64,000 nt of DNA, from contig NZ_JAUMKB010000009.1 in NCBI RefSeq assembly GCF_030519375.1, forward strand, positions 1 to 64,000, given 5' to 3'. The DNA comes from Mucilaginibacter tolerans. GTDB lineage: Bacteria > Bacteroidota > Bacteroidia > Sphingobacteriales > Sphingobacteriaceae. The position numbers were made by a program, and so were the translations under genes. This document shows, one piece after another, positions 18,112 through 26,629 of the stretch (its first letter is position 1; the number at the start of each line of letters is the position of its first letter). Under the pieces are notes generated by a model. The model did no database searches. It was given only the letters and a program-made list of their open reading frames with translations, and was not told the DNA's origin.

Positions 18112-19107
18112 TCACTTCTTTAAATCCAGTATCGAAAAGTTGCTGTTGGCTTTTTTGATCACATTGCTCAGGATGCCGAGTCCGGTTACTTCCATCTCGA
18201 CCAAGTCGCCGGGTTGCAGCCATTGGGATTGATAATTGGGATCGTTTAATAAACCAGTGCCGTTCAATTCAAGGAAACAGCCTGTACCAACAGTTCCCGA
18301 ACCAATCACATCGCCGGGCAGTACATCGCATCCATAGGCACAACGCTCAATGATCTCGGCAAAGGTCCAGTCCATATCCGCCATATTGCCGTTAGATACT
18401 TCTTTGCCGTTCACATGGCATTTCATGTTCAGCTTATAATTATTGCCTGTATGACCAGGTTTTGCAGACACTTTATACTGCTCCAATTCATCCGGTGTAA
18501 CCAGCCACGGACCGATCACCGTTGAAAAATCCTTCCCTTTTGCCGGACCGAGGTTCAGCATCATCTCCTCCATTTGCAGGGTACGGGCACTCATATCGTT
18601 CATGATCATGTAACCGGCTATGTAGCTATCCGCATCAGCGGCTTTGATATTTCTGCCTTTCTTATTGAGCGCAACAGCTACCTCCAATTCAAAATCAAGT
18701 TTATTGAAATGATCGGGCATACACTCTATTTCACCCATCCCCTGTATCGCATTATGATTGGTAAAGTAAAAGATCGGATACTGGTCAAACTCCGGTATCA
18801 TGGGCACCTTGCGGTTACGTCTTGCAGCTTCCACATGCTGACGAAATGCATATCCATCCCGGCACGAGGTAGGGTGAGGTACTGGAGCCAACAGCTCGAA
18901 AAACAATTCCTCTTTCGCTTCCAGTTTACCTGAAGCGATATCATCGTTAACCTTTTTTGCACGGTCCATCAATTCGTCGCCACCCCATAAAAAAGCATTC
19001 ATATTGTCTGGCAGCAGCTTGTGGCACGAGTTGAGATTATAAATATGGCCATTAACAAATATGCCCAGGTGCTCGCGGTCTTCAGTTTTATAGGATACTA
19101 ATTTCAT
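18112..19107 (-). CDS. Fumarylacetoacetate hydrolase family protein
   Basis: Predicted to cleave fumarylacetoacetate (or the related acylpyruvate) in the final step of homogentisate breakdown. The FAH fold is shown by LDFELEVAVALNKKGRNI (metal-binding Glu residues), YMIMNDMSARTLQ, GPWLVTPDEL, and the C-terminal GDVIGSGTVGTGCFLELNG and PGDLVEMEV. At 331 aa it is intermediate between short FAHD proteins and full-length FahA. The neighbouring homogentisate dioxygenase and HPPD genes, on the other strand, support this pathway role. It is divergently arranged, so regulation may be separate. Confidence 0.88.
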   Translation of the reverse strand: MKLVSYKTEDREHLGIFVNGHIYNLNSCHKLLPDNMNAFLWGGDELMDRAKKVNDDIASGKLEAKEELFFELLAPVPHPTSCRDGYAFRQHVEAARRNRKVPMIPEFDQYPIFYFTNHNAIQGMGEIECMPDHFNKLDFELEVAVALNKKGRNIKAADADSYIAGYMIMNDMSARTLQMEEMMLNLGPAKGKDFSTVIGPWLVTPDELEQYKVSAKPGHTGNNYKLNMKCHVNGKEVSNGNMADMDWTFAEIIERCAYGCDVLPGDVIGSGTVGTGCFLELNGTGLLNDPNYQSQWLQPGDLVEMEVTGLGILSNVIKKANSNFSILDLKK

Positions 19108-19140
19108 TACGGTTGAATTGGTGAGGTAAAGCTATTGATT

Positions 19141-19186
19141 TTAGTTGTAATGGTTGTAAAAGTTGAAAATGTTGTAATGGTTAGAA
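19141..19186 (+). repeat. GTTG-N5 nonamer array
   Basis: Four to five tandem 9-mers of the form GTTGTAATG, GTTGTAAAA, GTTGAAAAT lie between the FAH gene and the broken four-helix gene. The complementary CAAC form occurs at 19636-19676. Confidence 0.65.
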
Positions 19187-19217
19187 TTCCGCGAACTTTC
19201 ATGCCAATTCAACTCCA

Positions 19218-19590
19218 TCAATAGTTTCTAAACATTTTTTTGCTTAAAAAAGCGATATATCGATTTAGTAGACGATAACATTCGTTGTATTTTTGTCGCA
19301 ATTCCAGCAACTGACTCTTTGTTATAAGCAACTCATCAAGAGCACAAATTAAATGATCAAGTACTTCATTTAATGAACCACGGGCATTCCTGCAAAATTT
19401 AAGATTATCCTGATTGTGAAAACGACCGTGTCACTCTGCTATATTCGCTGTTATCGATCTTTGACGCCCGTTTTAATTGGTCGACCAAACGATATTTTTC
19501 ATCCACCGGAAAAGTTTTTATCAATATAGAAACATCTTTTCGGAATTCCCTGCATTTTTGCCATGTTTTCAGATCTTCGAAGGTATTCAT
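19218..19590 (-). pseudogene. Four-helix bundle protein (S23/IVP family), inactivated
   Basis: The first 42 or so codons read MNTFEDLKTWQKCREFRKDV up to QLKRAS, the start of an S23/four-helix bundle protein. After RAS one extra A (in TCAAAGATCG) shifts the frame and the original frame stops at 19405. In the shifted frame the remainder continues perfectly (RSITANIAE, then HGRFHNQDNLKFCRNARGSL, ... RLLNRYIAFL) to a TGA at 19218-19220. It is interrupted once more by TGA just after NIAE, where family members have Gly. So there are two lesions in a gene of about 124 codons. S23-type proteins are often encoded within 23S rRNA insertions or near mobile DNA; function unknown. Confidence 0.85.
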
Positions 19591-19635
19591 GTATTTAAGG
19601 TTTGGTTATTCTGCATAGTTAAAAATCTTTTATAA

Positions 19636-19676
19636 CATCTGCAACCCTTACAACTTCTACAACATCTACAACCAAC
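19636..19676 (-). repeat. GTTG-N5 nonamer array (reverse orientation)
   Basis: Tandem 9-mers seen on this strand as CCTTACAAC, TTCTACAAC, ATCTACAAC. It is the complementary partner of the array at 19141-19186, flanking the pseudogene as a large inverted repeat. Confidence 0.65.
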
Positions 19677-19679
19677 CCC

Positions 19680-19710
19680 TTGCACATTAAATTTATCTAC
19701 CCTAACTTTG
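19680..19710 (+). promoter_or_regulatory. Bacteroidota-type promoter upstream of a short ORF and hmgA
   Basis: TTG at 19680-19682 and TAACTTTG at 19703-19710 are 20 nt apart, close to TTTG-N19-TAnnTTTG. Transcription would begin within a few nt of the ATG at 19718. Confidence 0.5.
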
Positions 19711-19717
19711 TACTACA

Positions 19718-19828
19718 ATGCTGCACATACAAAAACATTTTCTGTTTTCCCTTGGGCTCACTTCCATGAGTGATGCTTCTTCTTTCAGGGATGCTATGCT
19801 TGCTAAAATCGTGCTGGCGCAGTACTAA
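19718..19828 (+). CDS. Short ORF of 36 codons upstream of hmgA, possible small protein or leader peptide
   Basis: An ATG 7 nt after a good -7 box opens a 36-codon frame starting MLHIQKHFLFSLGLTSM and ending AKIVLAQY. It has a hydrophobic amphipathic N-terminal half. I do not recognise it. Its placement directly under a promoter and ahead of homogentisate dioxygenase would suit a leader peptide or a near-leaderless small protein. There is no run of Tyr or Phe codons that would make attenuation obvious. It could be chance. Confidence 0.3.
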   Translation: MLHIQKHFLFSLGLTSMSDASSFRDAMLAKIVLAQY

Positions 19829-19835
19829 TTCTTTT

Positions 19836-19992
19836 GTTGGAAAGTTGTAAGGTTGGAAAGTTGAAAAGTTAGCCTTACAAATTCTAAACTATTGGCCCCA
19901 ACTAATCGTTTTAATTATATTAAATTGATATGCTGTAAGTTAATACAAATATTAACCTTGCACATTTCAACTTTACAACATTACAACCAAGA
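19836..19992. repeat. GTTG repeat pair before hmgA
   Basis: An 8-nt-period array GTTGGAAA, GTTGTAAG, GTTGGAAA, GTTGAAAA (19838-19870) faces the complementary TTTCAACTTTACAACATTAC (19966-19985). Together they can fold into a long imperfect hairpin ending 10 nt before hmgA. Confidence 0.6.
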
Positions 19993-20001
19993 AAATAAAC
20001 C

Positions 20002-21165
20002 ATGCCCATATATCATAAATTAGGGAAGATCCCGCCAAAACGGCACACGCAATTCCGTAAGGCCGATGGCACTTTATATGCTGAGGAACTGGTATCCACC
20101 GAGGGCTTTTCGAGCCTTTATTCGCTGGTATATCATGTGTATCCACCTACTATCGTAAAAACTTTGGGCGAACCATACTCTGTTGAGCCAAAGATAGCCC
20201 GCGAAAAACACCTGAAACATACCAGCCTCATCGGTTTTAAAATTGAATCTGAGGACGATTATTTAAAAAGCCGCAAACCGGTTCTGGTCAACAGCGATCT
20301 GCATATCTCGCTGGCAGCTCCGCGCAAATCAATGACAGACTATTTTTACAAAAACAGCCAGGCTGATGAGGTAATTTTCATTCACGTTGGTTCAGGCACA
20401 CTAAAAACCGGCTATGGTAACATCCCATTTGAGTATGGTGATTACCTGATCGTTCCGCGTGGTACTATCTATCAACTGGAATTCGACAGCGAAGATAACC
20501 GCCTGTTTATCGTAGAAAGCTTTAGCCCGATACGGTCGCCAAAACGTTATCTGAATCAATACGGTCAGCTGATGGAACACGCCCCCTATTGTGAGCGCGA
20601 CTTGAAATTGCCCATCGATATTGAAACTCATGATGAGAAAGGCGACTTTAAGATCCTGATAAAAAAGCAGGGGTTGATCTATCCGTATATTTACGGCACA
20701 CACCCTTTCGATTTTGTTGGCTGGGATGGATACCATTACCCTTATGCATTTTCGATACACAATTTTGAACCGATAACGGGCCGGTTACATCAACCGCCAC
20801 CGGTACACCAAACTTTTGAGGGCCACAACTTCGTGATCTGCTCATTTGTTCCGCGCAAGTTTGATTATCATCCCTTGTCTATCCCTGCACCATACAACCA
20901 CAGCAATGTGGATAGCGATGAGGTTTTATACTATGTCGATGGCGATTTTATGAGTCGCAAGAGTGTAGTAAAAGGCCAAATCACCTTACACCCCGGAGGC
21001 ATACCACACGGACCAGCTCCCGGCTCAGTAGAAAAATCAATAGGTAAAGAATCAACGGATGAACTGGCAGTAATGATCGACCCATTCAGACCATTGATGC
21101 TGACAGAAGATGCACTTAAAATAGAGGACGAGAATTATTACAAGAGTTGGGCGGAGGGTAGTTGA
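20002..21165 (+). CDS. hmgA: Homogentisate 1,2-dioxygenase
   Basis: Iron-dependent ring-cleaving dioxygenase turning homogentisate into maleylacetoacetate. The cupin-type sequence includes GSGTLKTGYGNIPFEYGDYL, VPRGTIYQLEF, YPYAFSIHNFEPITGRLHQP, then PYNHSNVDSDEVLYY and LHPGGIPHGPAPGS, whose His and acidic residues form the iron site in the family. Length is 387 aa, shorter than the roughly 430-aa proteobacterial/eukaryotic form but normal for Bacteroidota. ATG start. The next gene, HPPD, supplies its substrate and lies 92 nt downstream in the same direction. Confidence 0.93.
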   Translation: MPIYHKLGKIPPKRHTQFRKADGTLYAEELVSTEGFSSLYSLVYHVYPPTIVKTLGEPYSVEPKIAREKHLKHTSLIGFKIESEDDYLKSRKPVLVNSDLHISLAAPRKSMTDYFYKNSQADEVIFIHVGSGTLKTGYGNIPFEYGDYLIVPRGTIYQLEFDSEDNRLFIVESFSPIRSPKRYLNQYGQLMEHAPYCERDLKLPIDIETHDEKGDFKILIKKQGLIYPYIYGTHPFDFVGWDGYHYPYAFSIHNFEPITGRLHQPPPVHQTFEGHNFVICSFVPRKFDYHPLSIPAPYNHSNVDSDEVLYYVDGDFMSRKSVVKGQITLHPGGIPHGPAPGSVEKSIGKESTDELAVMIDPFRPLMLTEDALKIEDENYYKSWAEGS

Positions 21166-21250
21166 AATAGTTGTAGTGGTTGAAAAGGTTAACTTCTAAA
21201 ACCATTACAACCTCTATAACATTTACAACCCTTACAACCAATACAACTAA
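21161..21250. repeat. GTTG-N5 nonamer hairpin between hmgA and hppD
   Basis: Nonamers GTTGAAATA, GTTGTAGTG, GTTGAAAAG followed by GTTAAC (21161-21192) face CCATTACAAC, CTCTATAAC, ATTTACAAC, CCTTACAAC, CAATACAAC (21201-21246). The array begins over the hmgA stop codon and fills the whole spacer. Confidence 0.7.
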
Positions 21251-21257
21251 TTAAAAA

Positions 21258-22382
21258 ATGGAAACACTAACCTTAGATAAGAAACCACAATCAGCTGATT
21301 TTTTACCGTTGAACGGTACAGATTACGTTGAATTTTACGTAGGCAATGCCAAGCAGGCAGCGCATTTTTATAAAACGGCTTTCGGCTTTCAGAGCCTGGC
21401 CTATGCCGGACCGGAAACAGGTGTTCGTGACAGGGCATCCTATGTATTGAAACAGGACAAGATACGCCTGGTATTGACTACTCCTCTGCATTCCGATCAC
21501 CCTATCGCTGATCACCTGAAAAAGCATGGCGACGGCGTAAAAGTACTGGCTTTGTGGGTGGATGATGCTTATGATGCATTTGAGCAGACCACCAAGCGCG
21601 GAGCACAGCCTTATCAGCAACCGCAAACGCTAAAGGATGAACACGGCGAGGTCCGCACAAGCGGCATTAAGCTTTATGGAGAAACCGTGCATCTGTTCGT
21701 AGAACGCAAGAATTATACCGGCATATTTTTGCCGGGCTACCAGGAATGGCATACCAATTATAACCCTGCTCCTACCGGATTGATGTATGTTGACCATTGC
21801 GTAGGCAATGTTGGCTGGCATAAAATGAATGACTGGGTGAACTTTTATGAGGAGGTGATGGGCTTTAAAAACATCCTGACTTTCGATGATAAGATGATCT
21901 CGACTGAATATTCTGCATTGATGAGTAAGGTAATGAGCAATGGCAACGGCTATGTTAAATTCCCGATCAATGAGCCTGCTGAAGGCAAAAAAAAATCGCA
22001 GATAGAAGAATACCTGGAGTTTTATGAAGGTGAAGGCGTACAACATCTGGCGCTGGCTACCGATCATATTGTTGAGACAGTAATGGAATTAAAGAATCGT
22101 GGTGTTGAGTTTTTACACGTACCAACCACTTATTATGATGACCTTTTGAGTCGTGTAGGTCATATTGATGAAGACCTGGCTCCATTGAAAGAGTTAGGTA
22201 TTTTAGTTGACCGTGATGATGAAGGTTACCTGTTACAGATTTTTACCAAACCACTGGAAGACAGGCCTACAGTGTTTTTTGAGATCATTCAGCGAAAAGG
22301 AGCCAAATCATTTGGCGCAGGCAATTTTAAAGCGCTTTTTGAAGCAATAGAGCATGAGCAGGACTTGAGAGGAAATCTTTGA
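21258..22382 (+). CDS. hppD: 4-hydroxyphenylpyruvate dioxygenase
   Basis: Fe(II)-dependent oxygenase making homogentisate from 4-hydroxyphenylpyruvate, the transamination product of tyrosine. It consists of two glyoxalase-like domains. The iron ligands are visible as His180 (YVDHCVGNV), His263 (GVQHLALATDHI) and Glu342 (VFFEIIQRKG). The substrate-pocket C-terminal helix has AKSFGAGNFKALFEAIEHEQ, typical of HPPD. Length 374 aa is normal. It lies downstream of hmgA with a hairpin-forming spacer and is followed by an intrinsic terminator, so hmgA-hppD is likely one transcription unit. Confidence 0.96.
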   Translation: METLTLDKKPQSADFLPLNGTDYVEFYVGNAKQAAHFYKTAFGFQSLAYAGPETGVRDRASYVLKQDKIRLVLTTPLHSDHPIADHLKKHGDGVKVLALWVDDAYDAFEQTTKRGAQPYQQPQTLKDEHGEVRTSGIKLYGETVHLFVERKNYTGIFLPGYQEWHTNYNPAPTGLMYVDHCVGNVGWHKMNDWVNFYEEVMGFKNILTFDDKMISTEYSALMSKVMSNGNGYVKFPINEPAEGKKKSQIEEYLEFYEGEGVQHLALATDHIVETVMELKNRGVEFLHVPTTYYDDLLSRVGHIDEDLAPLKELGILVDRDDEGYLLQIFTKPLEDRPTVFFEIIQRKGAKSFGAGNFKALFEAIEHEQDLRGNL

Positions 22383-22408
22383 AATAGATTTGAGATATGA
22401 GATTTTTG

Positions 22409-22431
22409 AGCCGGGGCATCCCGGCTTTTTT
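22409..22431 (+). terminator. Intrinsic terminator after hppD
   Basis: Stem AGCCGGG / CCCGGCT with loop GCAT followed by six T residues, 27 nt beyond the hppD stop. Confidence 0.9.
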
Positions 22432-22446
22432 GTTTAATTTTCTTGT

Positions 22447-23109
22447 GTGAATGTTACTGAAGTAATAGACCAATTAAAACTAAGAGCAGATGCATCCCGC
22501 CTTGAGGGTATGAGCCGTTATGGTATTGATACGACAAGAGCTATGGGCGTTACTATGCCTGAAATCCGGAAGCTGGCTAAGGAAATCAAAAAAGACCATT
22601 CTTTGGCGCTTCATTTATGGGGAACTGGTATACGCGAGTGCCAGATACTCGCATCGCTGGTTGATGATCGTAAAGAGGTTACCCAACAACAGATGGATCA
22701 TTGGGTGTCGGATTTCAATTCATGGGAGGTATGCGACCAGGTGTGCGGAAATCTTTTTGTACGCACGCCTTATGCGATTGAAAAAGCTTTGGAATACAGT
22801 CGATCTGAAAAAGAATATATTAAGCGTGCAGGCTTTGTGCTGATGGCTGAAATGCAGGTACATAATAAAAAAGTACGTAATCAGGAATTAATGCAATTCT
22901 TTCCAGTCATCGAAAGCGAAGCATGGGATGAAAGAAACTTTGTAAAGAAAGCTGTCAACTGGGCCTTAAGGCAGATGGGTAAAAGAAATAAAGAGCTTCG
23001 TGTGGTCGCTATTGAATGTGCCAAACGGGTAGCCCAACAAGATAGCAAATCTGCCAAATGGATAGCCAAAGATGCTTTGGCAGAATTTGAAAAAAAGTTC
23101 GGTGTTTAG
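22447..23109 (+). CDS. DNA alkylation repair protein (AlkD-like HEAT-repeat)
   Basis: A 220-aa HEAT-like repeat protein of the AlkD/DNA alkylation repair family, which excises N3- and N7-alkyl purines without base flipping. Typical pieces: GVTMPEIRKLAKEIKKDHSL, LWGTGIRECQILASLVDD, WEVCDQVCGNLF, KRAGFVLMAEMQVHNK and NFVKKAVNWALRQMGKRN. It starts at GTG (22447), there being no ATG before the conserved N-terminus. Cytoplasmic. The downstream gene begins 28 nt later. Glycosylase activity is inferred from family only. Confidence 0.85.
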   Translation: MNVTEVIDQLKLRADASRLEGMSRYGIDTTRAMGVTMPEIRKLAKEIKKDHSLALHLWGTGIRECQILASLVDDRKEVTQQQMDHWVSDFNSWEVCDQVCGNLFVRTPYAIEKALEYSRSEKEYIKRAGFVLMAEMQVHNKKVRNQELMQFFPVIESEAWDERNFVKKAVNWALRQMGKRNKELRVVAIECAKRVAQQDSKSAKWIAKDALAEFEKKFGV

Positions 23110-23137
23110 TAAATTTATCCTGCTAATCAATTTAATC

Positions 23138-23599
23138 ATGATACGTAACCTGCTTATCGCGCTATTATTACTCGGTAGCATCAATTGTTTCGCGCAATCA
23201 AAAAATTCTCAATACGACCCTCAATTGGCTCAAAAACTCGGAGCTGATGATTATGGTATGAAGCAATATGTCATGGCATTTTTAAAGGAAGGCCCGCATC
23301 GTCTGACAGACTCTGCCGCGCGCATGAAGCTGCAGATGGCCCACTAAAAAAACATCGGCCGTTTGGCCAATGAAGGTAAACTCATCGTTGCAGGTCCGTT
23401 TATGGATGATCAGCCTATAAAGGGTATTTTCATTTTCAACGTAAGCACCATTGAAGAAGCAAAGAAACTAACCGAGACCGATCCGGCAATACAGGCCGGT
23501 TCATTGGTAATGGAACTGCACCCCTGGTATGGATCGGCAGCTTTAATGCAAACGGTGGAAACGCATAAGAAACTCCAAAAGAAAAGTTTTACTGATTAA
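23138..23599 (+). pseudogene. Secreted YciI-like protein interrupted by an in-frame stop
   Basis: The frame opens with a clear signal peptide (MIRNLLIALLLLGSINCFAQ), continues YVMAFLKEGPHRLTDSAA and KLQMAH, then meets TAA at 23345-23347. It resumes in the same frame with KNIGRLANEGKLIVAGPF and FIFNVSTIEEAKKLTETDPA, the rest of a YciI domain. The natural codon at the stop is probably Leu (TTA to TAA, as in AHLKNIG), a single-base change. Either the gene is dead, or a short N-terminal product and a restart at TTG 23363 are made. A sequencing error cannot be excluded. Confidence 0.8.
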
Positions 23600-23958
23600 A
23601 CAAACAAAAGCCCCGGCATTTTTTTCATAAAATTTCCGCTTAACAGCTACTCGTCTACTTATTTGAACGTCAATAATATGTGGGCAATTTATTTCCCATT
23701 TTAACGCGCATAACACGGGGAAAAATGCAAAATCATATTCAGGAGCAGAACTTTATACCCCTTTTCAACGTAAAATAACCAATTGTAAATGAAGTAAATA
23801 AGAGATACATTTAATCCTTATTTTTTCGCTTTAAATGATTGGTATCTAATTTGTTATCCTAAGCTGTTACGATGACAAAACCCGTCATGTAATTAATTTG
23901 AACTAATGACTAAAGTATACTTTAACCATCATAAAATTATTGTGAACTATCTGAAAAT
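23600..23958. other. 359-nt non-coding gap
   Basis: AT-rich spacer before the PAS kinase. I see no convincing ORF, hairpin terminator or consensus promoter in it; several TAATTTG motifs resemble imperfect -7 boxes. Confidence 0.5.
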
Positions 23959-25440
23959 ATGAGCGTTACAGAAGGAGACAAGTTTTCTTATGATGGCGAT
24001 TTCCACGTTACCGACCTTATTAACGCAATAAACACAGGTATCTGGGAGTATAACATCATCACGAAAGACGTGAAATGGTCTTCCGGTTTCTATTCTATTT
24101 TAGGATATGATCCGGGTGATATACCTAACACGTACGACTTCTTCTTTGAAAATCTTCTCTATTACGAAGATAAACCTGTATTCCAGAGATCATTAAACAG
24201 ACATCTTAGTGACCCGGCCGAAACCGTATTGATACGCCTTTTAACCAAAAGAAAAGGCTATCGCTGGTTTGAGAGCACTATAAAAAAATGGGGAGACAAA
24301 GCCGAGCCCAAAATCACCGGTTCGATAGTAGATATTCACGACTTTAAGTTATTAGAGCTCCAGGCCAACCGCAACGATTTTCTCTTTAAAGAGACCATTA
24401 AAGTAGCCAAAGTTGGCGGCTGGGAGATTGACGTTAAAAGCAGGACTATTACCCTGTCACGCGAAGCTTATGATATATTCGAACTTCAGGATAAAGTTAA
24501 GCTAACCATCGAAGAGACCATCAGCTTCTTCGAGTCGCAATACCGCGAGGCAATAAGCGCTGCTATAGATAACATCATCAAATATTCGCAGCCTTTTGAT
24601 CTTGAGCTTTTGTTCCGAACTGCACGCAATAACCAGATATGGCTGCGCGCAAGAGGTATTGCCGTTATTGACGAATTTGGTCAGTGCATCACAGCGCGCT
24701 GTATATTTCAGAACATCGACTACATCAAAAAGAAGGAGATGGATGTTCAGAATGCAGTTAACCTGCTAAGCGATCAAAACAAACGTCTGCAAAACTTTGC
24801 TTACATCGTATCGCACAACCTGCGTTCGCATACAGGTAATCTGCAGTTTATGGTGAACCTTCACGACCAGACCGATGTTGCCGACGACAAGAAGGAGATC
24901 TTCGCTCACATCAAATCGATCAGCGAAAGTTTAAAAACTACCATCGATCATCTGAGCGAGATCGTAAAAATACAAACAGAGATTGGCAAGGAACGTAAAC
25001 GTCTGGATTTTGAAACAACTTTCAAAACCGTGATGTCAGCGCTTGAAAGCAATATCGAGTCCACGCACGCTAAGATCGAATACGATTTTAGCAAAGCACC
25101 CGACGTAAATTACATACCGGCATACCTTGAAAGTGTCTTACAGAACCTGCTAACCAACGCCCTGAAATATCGTGATCCGGCACGCGCGCCTCTCATCAAA
25201 TGCAGCACAGCAAGAGACGGTAGCCATATTTACCTGTACTTTCAGGACAATGGCATGGGTATAGATATGGAACGTTATGGTGACAGCATATTTGGTATGT
25301 ACAAGACCTTCCATAACCACCCTGAAGCTAAGGGCATTGGCCTGTTCATTACCCGCAACCAAATTGAAGCCCTTGGCGGCTCGATCAGCGTTGAAAGCAA
25401 GGTGAATGAGGGGACGAAGTTTACGATTAAGTTGGTTTAG
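23959..25440 (+). CDS. Cytoplasmic PAS-PAS sensor histidine kinase
   Basis: A 493-aa soluble kinase without membrane segments. PAS domain 1 (about 15-130) starts AINTGIWEYNIITKDVKWS. PAS domain 2 (about 140-255) has VAKVGGWEIDVKSRTITLS. The dimerisation region carries the acceptor His in YIVSHNLRSHTGNLQFM, followed by an ATPase domain with ESVLQNLLTNALKYRDP, FQDNGMGIDM and KGIGLFITRNQIEALGGSI. SHNLRS-type H-boxes are common in Bacteroidota PAS kinases. The signal is unknown and no partner regulator is adjacent. Its last codon lies inside an inverted repeat. Confidence 0.88.
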   Translation: MSVTEGDKFSYDGDFHVTDLINAINTGIWEYNIITKDVKWSSGFYSILGYDPGDIPNTYDFFFENLLYYEDKPVFQRSLNRHLSDPAETVLIRLLTKRKGYRWFESTIKKWGDKAEPKITGSIVDIHDFKLLELQANRNDFLFKETIKVAKVGGWEIDVKSRTITLSREAYDIFELQDKVKLTIEETISFFESQYREAISAAIDNIIKYSQPFDLELLFRTARNNQIWLRARGIAVIDEFGQCITARCIFQNIDYIKKKEMDVQNAVNLLSDQNKRLQNFAYIVSHNLRSHTGNLQFMVNLHDQTDVADDKKEIFAHIKSISESLKTTIDHLSEIVKIQTEIGKERKRLDFETTFKTVMSALESNIESTHAKIEYDFSKAPDVNYIPAYLESVLQNLLTNALKYRDPARAPLIKCSTARDGSHIYLYFQDNGMGIDMERYGDSIFGMYKTFHNHPEAKGIGLFITRNQIEALGGSISVESKVNEGTKFTIKLV

Positions 25441-25496
25441 TGAATAGTCAATTGAAAAGACATTCACTATTCATTACTCACTATTGACTATTCACT
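25439..25496. terminator. Bidirectional inverted repeat between convergent genes
   Basis: Perfect 14-bp arms AGTGAATAGTCAAT (25439-25452) and its complement (25483-25496) begin over the kinase stop codon and end 2 nt before the manA stop. Inside are degenerate CACTATTCATTACTCACTATT units. There is no long T-tract, so a termination role is likely but not certain. Confidence 0.5.
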
Positions 25497-25498
25497 TC

Positions 25499-26479
25499 TT
25501 ATTCAATAAAGCTTTCCAGTATCTTAAAGCCTTTCGTAGTTTTTAATTCAACTGCGTCAATTGTTTTTGGAAGCAGGATACACTCTCCCAGTTTTACAGG
25601 ATATTGCTGTCCATTAGTTTCAATGATATACTCACCTTCAACGCAAACATGAATAACGAAGGAATCCAACCTTGAGTAATCTTTGGAAGTATCCTCTGTG
25701 AAATCGAGGATATTGGTAGTGAAATATGGGCACGTCACCAATTTTACCGTTTCATTCTTTTCAGCCTGATATTTGGTTTTATATTCCGGATAGAAGTTAT
25801 AGTCGATAGCAGCTAATGCTTCTTCGGTATGCAATTCGCGCTTTTGACCCTTGTCATCCACACGGTCAAAATCATAGATACGATAAGTAATATCTGAAGT
25901 TTGCTGTATTTCAGCAATTAATAAACCTTTGCCAATGGTATGCACCCTGCCAGCAGGCAAAAAGAAAACATCGCCAGCTGAGACATCCTCGCGGTTCAGG
26001 ATATCCATAATGTGGCCGGTGTTCAGTTTATCTACATAAATCTGCTCGCTTACCTGCTGATTAAAGCCTGATATTAAAGTCGAACCCGGATCAGCCTCGA
26101 TCACATACCACATTTCAGTTTTCCCGAACGAATTGTGACGTTTCTTTGCCAGCTCATCATCCGGGTGCACTTGTATCGACAGGTCATCATTAGCATCGAT
26201 AAACTTTACAAGTAACGGAAAGATATTACCAAAATGATCATAAACCTTTTTGCCTACTAGTTTATCCTGATATTTTTCCAGCAGATCTGCCAGCGACTGC
26301 CCTTCCAATTCACCGTTTGCAACAACTGAAACATCCGACTTAACCCCTGATATTTCCCAGGTCTCACCGCAGTTTGGCAGGCTGCCGAAATCTTTATGCA
26401 GATAGGTTTTGATTTTCTGACCGCCCCAAATCTTGTCTTTATAAATGGTTTTAAATTTTAAAGGATATAATGCTGACAT
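25499..26479 (-). CDS. manA: Mannose-6-phosphate isomerase, class I
   Basis: Zinc-dependent isomerase interconverting fructose-6-phosphate and mannose-6-phosphate, 326 aa as in the short bacterial form. It is a cupin barrel with zinc-ligand segments SIQVHPDD, GKTEMWYVIEADPGS and PAGRVHTIGKG, plus the YRIYDFDRVD motif near the substrate site. Start is the ATG giving MSALYPLKFKTIYKDKIWGG. It is transcribed from a likely promoter with TACATTTG 18 nt upstream. The product feeds GDP-mannose and exopolysaccharide synthesis or mannose use. Confidence 0.93.
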   Translation of the reverse strand: MSALYPLKFKTIYKDKIWGGQKIKTYLHKDFGSLPNCGETWEISGVKSDVSVVANGELEGQSLADLLEKYQDKLVGKKVYDHFGNIFPLLVKFIDANDDLSIQVHPDDELAKKRHNSFGKTEMWYVIEADPGSTLISGFNQQVSEQIYVDKLNTGHIMDILNREDVSAGDVFFLPAGRVHTIGKGLLIAEIQQTSDITYRIYDFDRVDDKGQKRELHTEEALAAIDYNFYPEYKTKYQAEKNETVKLVTCPYFTTNILDFTEDTSKDYSRLDSFVIHVCVEGEYIIETNGQQYPVKLGECILLPKTIDAVELKTTKGFKILESFIE

Positions 26480-26496
26480 CGATATTTGATTTTGCG

Positions 26497-26504
26497 CAAA
26501 TGTA
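26497..26504 (-). promoter_or_regulatory. -7 promoter element of manA
   Basis: On the minus strand TACATTTG fits TAnnTTTG, 17 nt before the manA start. No clear -33 element is seen at 19 nt. Confidence 0.45.
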
Positions 26505-26591
26505 TAAGTTATACAGTAAACAGCGAAAAGCGATTGACGTTTGGAAAATAAAAAGTCCGCATGTTACCAGGCAGACTTCTATTATATCTTA

Positions 26592-26619
26592 GGAGAGACG
26601 CGATGTATCGCGTCTCTCC
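26592..26619. repeat. Perfect 28-nt palindrome between icd and manA
   Basis: Arms GGAGAGACGCGAT (26592-26604) and ATCGCGTCTCTCC (26607-26619) are separated by GT. It lacks a T-tract on either strand, so it is not a standard terminator. GAGACGCGAT palindromes are dispersed repeats in some bacterial genomes (from memory). Confidence 0.7.
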
Positions 26620-26629
26620 ACCACATTTA

